From NCBI RefSeq assembly GCF_011301715.1, contig NZ_CP049870.1:124001-188000 (forward strand): a stretch of 64,000 bases of DNA, read 5' to 3'. Position numbers and translations under genes: made by a program. Source of the DNA: Sphingomonas sp. HDW15A (GTDB lineage: Bacteria > Pseudomonadota > Alphaproteobacteria > Sphingomonadales > Sphingomonadaceae). This document shows positions 59,794 to 64,000 of this stretch, piece after piece; within the stretch, counting starts at the first letter, position 1, and every line of letters begins with the position of its first letter. The notes under the pieces were generated by a model. It was not told where the DNA came from. It saw only the letters and a list, made by a program, of their open reading frames with translations, and searched no databases.

Positions 59794-60972
59794 TCACGCC
59801 TTGGCCAGCATCGCCTTAACCCCGCGTGCCGCCTGACGGAGCCGTTGTTCGTTTTCGACGAGTGCCAGGCGGACAAAACCTTCGCCCTCTTCGCCGAAAC
59901 CGACGCCTGGAGCCACCGCGACATGGGCCTCAGTCAAGAGCCGTTTGGAAAATTCCATGCTTCCGAGGTGCCGGAATGTTTCCGGGATCGGTGCCCAGGC
60001 GAACATCGACGCTTCGGGAATTGGAATTTGCCAGCCGGCACGTCCAAAGCTCTCGACCATCACGTCGCGGCGCTTCTTATATAGCTGCCGATTGGCCTCG
60101 ACGCAGTCTTGCGGTCCGTTGAGCGCCGCGCAGGCCGCAGCTTGGATTGGAGTGAACGCCCCATAGTCGAGGTAGGACTTCACTCGCGTCAGGGCGCCGA
60201 TCAGACTGGCGTTGCCGACCGCGAAACCGATTCGCCAACCGGCCATCGAATAAGTCTTGGACATGGAAGTGAATTCGACCGCGATGTCCTTGGCGCCCTC
60301 GACTTGGAGGATCGACGGGGTGGGCGCGTCACCGAAGTAGATTTCGGCATAAGCGAGATCGGAGATGATCGTCAGCCCGGCCTCGCGCGCGAAAGTGACG
60401 AGCTTCTCATAAAAAGCGAGGTCGACGACCTGCGCGGTGGGGTTGGACGGATAGCCGATCACCAGCACCTTGGGACGCGGCACCGTATACCGCATCGCTT
60501 TTTCGAGCCGATCGAAGAAGTCCGGGCCAGGTACCGCTGGAATCGAACGTATGGCCGCTCCCGCAATGATGAAGCCGAAGTGGTGGATCGGATAGCTGGG
60601 GTTTGGGGTCAGCACGACGTCGCCGGGCGCCGTGATCGCCTGGGCAAGGTTGGCCAGGCCTTCCTTGGATCCAAGGGTGACGATGACTTCGCTGTCAGGA
60701 TCGAGATCGACCCCGAAGCGGCGCTGGTAGTAAGCGGACTGCGCCTTGCGAAGGCCGGGGATGCCTTTTGAAGCGGAGTAACGATGGGCGGTTGGCTTCG
60801 CCGCAACTTCGGCCAGCTTGGCGATAACGTGCGCTGGCGGCATCCCGTCAGGATTGCCCATGCCGAGATCGACGATGTCCTCGCCGCGCGCCCGGGCCGC
60901 GGCCTTCATCGCGTTGACCTCGGCGAAGACGTAGGGCGGCAGGCGCTGGATGCGGTAAAATTCCTCGGTCAT
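59794..60972 (-). CDS. alaC: class I/II pyridoxal-phosphate aminotransferase, AlaC-like
   Basis: A 392-residue fold-type I aminotransferase: DLGMGNPDGMPP, SKGIPGLRKA, PNPSYPIHHFGF, YPSNPTAQV, and the PLP Lys in SMSKTYSMAGWRIGF. Such proteins are labelled LL-diaminopimelate aminotransferase or alanine transaminase; in proteobacteria AlaC-type glutamate-pyruvate activity is more likely. I use the ATG ending at 60972; upstream extension is non-coding and overlaps the next plus-strand gene. Confidence 0.82.
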   Translation of the reverse strand: MTEEFYRIQRLPPYVFAEVNAMKAAARARGEDIVDLGMGNPDGMPPAHVIAKLAEVAAKPTAHRYSASKGIPGLRKAQSAYYQRRFGVDLDPDSEVIVTLGSKEGLANLAQAITAPGDVVLTPNPSYPIHHFGFIIAGAAIRSIPAVPGPDFFDRLEKAMRYTVPRPKVLVIGYPSNPTAQVVDLAFYEKLVTFAREAGLTIISDLAYAEIYFGDAPTPSILQVEGAKDIAVEFTSMSKTYSMAGWRIGFAVGNASLIGALTRVKSYLDYGAFTPIQAAACAALNGPQDCVEANRQLYKKRRDVMVESFGRAGWQIPIPEASMFAWAPIPETFRHLGSMEFSKRLLTEAHVAVAPGVGFGEEGEGFVRLALVENEQRLRQAARGVKAMLAKA

Positions 60973-61018
60973 CGGCGACTCATGGCGTATCACTTCACAC
61001 TTCGGAAGGGGGCTGCCG

Positions 61019-61765
61019 ATGATCCTCATGCGAATGACGATGAGCCTGAAGCGCCAGGACTGGACGATGGTGTTCATTGAGTTCGTGCTAGTGGTGGTTG
61101 GCGTACTGCTCGGTTTCCAGATCAACGAGTGGGCCAATCGCCAGGCCGATGAGCAGGCTAGCCGCGAGGCCATGGAGCGGTTGCTCGACGAGGCCGAGCG
61201 GGATGTCGCCTACATGAAGCTCGCGGTTGGCAATGCGGAGGAAATCGTCGGCGACCTCCACTTCACCATCGACCGGCTGGCGGAGGACGCCTGGACCGTC
61301 GACGACAAGGCGCGAATGGAGCGCGGACTGGCCAAGGGGCGCTACATGGTGTCGCTGGCGCCGCCTGTTAGCGTATACGACGACGTCGTCGCCTCCGGCG
61401 CGCTTAACAGATTCGATGATCCCGTGGTGCGCCAGAAGATCAGCGAATTCCAGTCAACGCTGACGTTCGAGGAGCGGGCGCGGTTTCGGTTTGAGCAATG
61501 GGTCGGGCAATATGAGCGCAACGCAGCCATCGCCTACCGGTCCGATCCTGCCGGCAGGGAAGCGGCCAAGATCGTAGTCGATTTTCCAGCGCTCGCAGGG
61601 GACCCGGACGGGCGGAAGGCGGTTTCTCTGGTCGCGGAAAATCATCGCATCCTTCTGATGCTTCGACGGCGCGCCCTCAAGGACAGCGAGGAGATGTGCG
61701 TCGCCCTTGGAGCGGCACTCGGGCGCCGCTGCAACCTCGATCGGGTCGCGCCGACTTTCGACTAG
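61019..61765 (+). CDS. membrane-anchored hypothetical protein (family of the broken gene at 24667)
   Basis: A 248-residue protein with an N-terminal helix (VFIEFVLVVVGVLLGFQINEW), then long charged segments with alternate acidic and basic residues (SREAMERLLDEAERDVAYM) that look helical. A GGAAGGGGG ribosome-binding site precedes the ATG. The anchor closely matches that of the 24.7 kb gene (IEL/F-x-V-V-x-x-GVL-x-x-FQ-V/I-N-x-W). No function known; resembles DUF6090-like proteins. Ends one base before the TRIC channel stop. Confidence 0.65.
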   Translation: MILMRMTMSLKRQDWTMVFIEFVLVVVGVLLGFQINEWANRQADEQASREAMERLLDEAERDVAYMKLAVGNAEEIVGDLHFTIDRLAEDAWTVDDKARMERGLAKGRYMVSLAPPVSVYDDVVASGALNRFDDPVVRQKISEFQSTLTFEERARFRFEQWVGQYERNAAIAYRSDPAGREAAKIVVDFPALAGDPDGRKAVSLVAENHRILLMLRRRALKDSEEMCVALGAALGRRCNLDRVAPTFD

Positions 61766-61766
61766 G

Positions 61767-62386
61767 TCAGCGGCCGTACTGCGGCAACGACAAGCCCCGG
61801 GCGATCGCCGCGCCGCGAAGCGCGAAGCCGAACAGCCCGCCGACCAATGCCGCCAATGCCGGAGGTGCGCCGAACATTGCGAGCATCACGTAAAGTCCGG
61901 AAGAAAGCGCCGCGGCCGTGACATAGAGTTCGGGTCGCATGAGGATCGATGGCTCGCCTGCCAGCACGTCGCGAATAATTCCCCCGTGCACGCGGTAATA
62001 ACGCCCATCGCGAAGGCGGGAATCGGTGCGACACCGAAACCGAGCGCCTTGGACGCGCCGTAGGTGGCGTAAGCCGCAAGCCCGACAGCGTCGAACCAGA
62101 GCAACGCTTTTTCGAGGATCATCCGGCGGCTCAAATACCATACGGCGAGCGCGGCCCCGATGCAGATGGCGAGCGTGGCGTTGGTGCCAACCCAGAACAC
62201 CGGTGCGCCGATCAACAGGTCGCGGATCGTACCCCCGCCGACGCCCGTGACCACTGCGAAGAAGATGAAGGTGACCAGCGTCTGGCGCTTCTCGGCCGCG
62301 AGCAATGCTCCCGAGACGGCGAAGACGAAAATGCCGATGTAGTCGAGCCAGAAGAGCGCGTCGGGCAGAATGGGCGATGGCGGCAT
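61767..62386 (-). CDS. TRIC-type (UPF0126) cation channel family protein, frameshifted
   Basis: A seven-helix membrane protein of the UPF0126/trimeric intracellular cation channel family: LDYIGIFVFAVSGALLAAEK, the GGGTIRDLLIG motif and a second repeat GGIIRDVLAGE. The halves are separated by a frame break at the C-run 61981-61985; one added base gives CTGGIIRDVL and a 206-residue protein. The two-repeat architecture (GG-T/I-I-R-D) is intact. Channel or transport role inferred. Confidence 0.82.
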
Positions 62387-62451
62387 CCGCGCTCACTAGC
62401 GCGAAATGCGCTGCTTCGACAGGCCGGGCGCTATTGGCTATTAGGCGGTGT

Positions 62452-64000
62452 ATGACCGACGACAGCACGACGGCGAATCCGCCGGGGTTCGAGGACTGGC
62501 AGCACTGGGCGCTGGTGATGGCGAAAGCCAACCAGATGATCCTGGAGGCCTGGGCCGACAGCCTGGCCAAGGGCTCGGCGATGCCGGGATTTGGCTTCGG
62601 CCCCGCTGCGGCTCCACAGGCGACGGACCCAATGCAATGGATGAGCGCGGGAGCCGAAATGTGGTCGAGAGGCCTGGAGGCCTGGGGCAAGATGCTGGGG
62701 CAGGCGAGCGAGGCCGGCGAGAGGCGGGATCGGCGCTTCGGCAGTGAAGAATGGAACGATCCGATCTTCAGCACGGTCAAGCAAAGCTATCTCGCGATCT
62801 CGGACCGGCTGCTGGGCACTGTCGATGAGATCGAGGGACTGGACGAGGAGGCGCGCAACCGCCTGCGCTTCGCGACCCAGAATTTCGTCGACGCGATGAG
62901 CCCGGCCAATTTTGTCGCGACCAACCCGGAGGTGATGAAGCAGACGATCGAGACCAAAGGCGAGAACCTGCTTTCTGGCCTCAAGAATATGATCGGTGAT
63001 ATTCAGCGTGGGCAGGTGACTCAAAGCCCTGAGGGCGCCTTCGAACTCGGCCGGAACCTCGCCACGACACCGGGCAAGGTGATCTTCGAAACACCCCTAT
63101 TCCAACTCATCCAATATGGACCGGTTACGGAGAAGGTGCTGGAGACCCCGCTGGTGATCTTCCCACCGTGGATCAACCGCTTTTACATTCTCGACCTCAC
63201 GCCGGAAAAGAGCTTCGTCAAATGGACTGTCGAGCAGGGCGTAAGCCTGTTCATGGTCAGCTGGAAAAGCGCGGACGAGAGCATCCGCGACGTGACGATG
63301 GACGATTACGTATCGGCTCAGGAGCAGGCGATCGACGTCATTCGCGACCTGCTGGGCGTTAAGGCGGTACACGCCATCGGCTATTGCGTGGCTGGCACGA
63401 CACTGGCCGCGACGCTGGCCTATCTCGCCGCCAAGCGCGAGGCAGAGAAAGTGGCCAGCACGACCTTCTTCACCGCCCAGGTGGATTTCGACGATGCCGG
63501 CGACATCAAACTGTTCCTCGGCGATGAGACAATGCAGACATTGAAGCAGTTGACTGCCGAAACCGGGGTTCTCGACGGCCGGGTGATGGCGGCGACCTTC
63601 AACCTGCTTCGCGGCCGCGACCTCATCTGGAACTACGTCGTCAACAATTACCTTCTCGGCAAGGATCCGCCGCCTTTCGACCTGCTCCACTGGAACGGCG
63701 ATGTCACCAATCTGCCGGGCGAATGGCACCGCGACTACCTGCAGCGGCTGTATCGCGAGAATTTGCTGGTGAAGCCCGGGGCCATCAGCATCAAGAGCGT
63801 TCCGCTCGACCTCACTAGGATCGAGACGCCCGCCTATATCCAGGCAGGGCGCGAGGACCATATCGCGCCGGCGACCAGCGTGTGGAAGCTGACCCGCATT
63901 CTGGCGGGGCCGAAGCGTTTCGTGCTCGCCGGTTCGGGACATATCGCCGGAGTCGTCAACCCGCCCTCTGCGAACAAATATCAATATTGGACCAACGAGA
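62452..64000 (+). CDS. phaC: class I poly(R)-hydroxyalkanoate synthase, 3' end cut by window
   Basis: Polymerises (R)-3-hydroxyacyl-CoA into PHA granules. Open from ATG 62452 (MTDDSTTANPPGFEDWQHW) to the right edge, 516 residues so far. Class I signature: ETPLFQLIQYGP, PPWINRFYILDL, the lipase-like box GYCVAG with the nucleophile Cys, then a hydrolase Asp in GREDHIAP and His in GSGHIAGVVNPP. About 50-60 residues are likely missing. Divergent from TRIC (65 bases between starts). No phaR or phasin in the window. Confidence 0.94.
   Translation, partial: MTDDSTTANPPGFEDWQHWALVMAKANQMILEAWADSLAKGSAMPGFGFGPAAAPQATDPMQWMSAGAEMWSRGLEAWGKMLGQASEAGERRDRRFGSEEWNDPIFSTVKQSYLAISDRLLGTVDEIEGLDEEARNRLRFATQNFVDAMSPANFVATNPEVMKQTIETKGENLLSGLKNMIGDIQRGQVTQSPEGAFELGRNLATTPGKVIFETPLFQLIQYGPVTEKVLETPLVIFPPWINRFYILDLTPEKSFVKWTVEQGVSLFMVSWKSADESIRDVTMDDYVSAQEQAIDVIRDLLGVKAVHAIGYCVAGTTLAATLAYLAAKREAEKVASTTFFTAQVDFDDAGDIKLFLGDETMQTLKQLTAETGVLDGRVMAATFNLLRGRDLIWNYVVNNYLLGKDPPPFDLLHWNGDVTNLPGEWHRDYLQRLYRENLLVKPGAISIKSVPLDLTRIETPAYIQAGREDHIAPATSVWKLTRILAGPKRFVLAGSGHIAGVVNPPSANKYQYWTNE

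Overview
This window is GC-rich chromosomal DNA from an alphaproteobacterium, most likely a member of the Sphingomonadales. Lineage clues are a MipZ division-plane ATPase, a GapR-type (DUF2312) nucleoid protein, a ybgC-tolQRAB-pal operon adjoining ruvB, a 'ligase-associated' DNA-repair gene set, a fused PabB-PabC protein, several exported S9, M19 and M20 peptidases, and a class I PHA synthase. Genes are densely packed. Many same-strand neighbours overlap through ATGA or GTGA junctions. There is no phage, insertion sequence, CRISPR array or rRNA. One tRNA (Glu, anticodon TTC) is present. I see no gene-free stretch longer than about 300 bases.

Layout. 0-2.1 kb: the fabH-plsX-rpmF lipid and ribosome block (minus strand, fabH cut by the window edge). 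2.2-6.1 kb: an MBL hydrolase, an S9 peptidase and an M19 dipeptidase. 6.1-14.7 kb: pabBC, then three members of the ligase-associated DNA-damage set (PdeM phosphoesterase, DEXH helicase, beta-CASP exonuclease) mixed with a small exoribonuclease, an atypical M20 protein and small membrane or lipoproteins. 14.9-17 kb: mipZ, panC and a Sel1-repeat protein. 17-30 kb: the minus-strand gapR / yebC-ruvC / ruvA / ruvB / ybgC-tolQRAB-pal supercluster, interrupted by plus-strand genes (an M19-like protein, a broken membrane-anchored gene, an alpha/beta hydrolase) and by an orphan ParA plus GFA protein. 30-33 kb: pyk, nnrD and a histidine phosphatase. 33-41.5 kb: a plus-strand propionyl-CoA to succinyl-CoA operon (pccB, mce, osmC-like, small membrane gene, methylmalonyl-CoA mutase, esterase, pccA, membrane protein). 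41.4-46.1 kb: a CoA-ligase/RidA/acyl-CoA dehydrogenase/enoyl-CoA hydratase/SDR operon resembling CoA-dependent aromatic-acid catabolism. 46-54 kb: a PutP-type symporter, glutathione-dependent formaldehyde oxidation genes, PhoD, an MgtC/DUF4010 membrane protein and tRNA-Glu. 54-64 kb: recJ, two bPH2-domain proteins, glpX, two small membrane proteins, an AlaC-type aminotransferase, a TRIC-type channel and phaC (cut by the right edge).

The most striking property of the raw sequence is that ten otherwise well-conserved genes (MBL hydrolase, S9 peptidase, M19 dipeptidase, pabBC, DEXH helicase, tolA, phoD, recJ, glpX, TRIC channel) each carry one frameshift, and each is repaired by restoring one base, nearly always within or beside a G/C run. 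Including core genes such as recJ, tolA and glpX, this looks like residual deletion error in a long-read or low-coverage assembly rather than gene decay. I annotate these as frameshifted coding sequences spanning both parts.

Biologically, the points most worth following are the M20 and M19 paralogues that have lost metal-ligand residues, the repair set with no ligase nearby, the CoA-ligase operon with no ring-attacking monooxygenase, AACCAT/TTAACCAT motifs in front of the Sel1 gene and the tol-pal operon, and four convergent gene pairs whose stop codons fuse into one CTAG palindrome.
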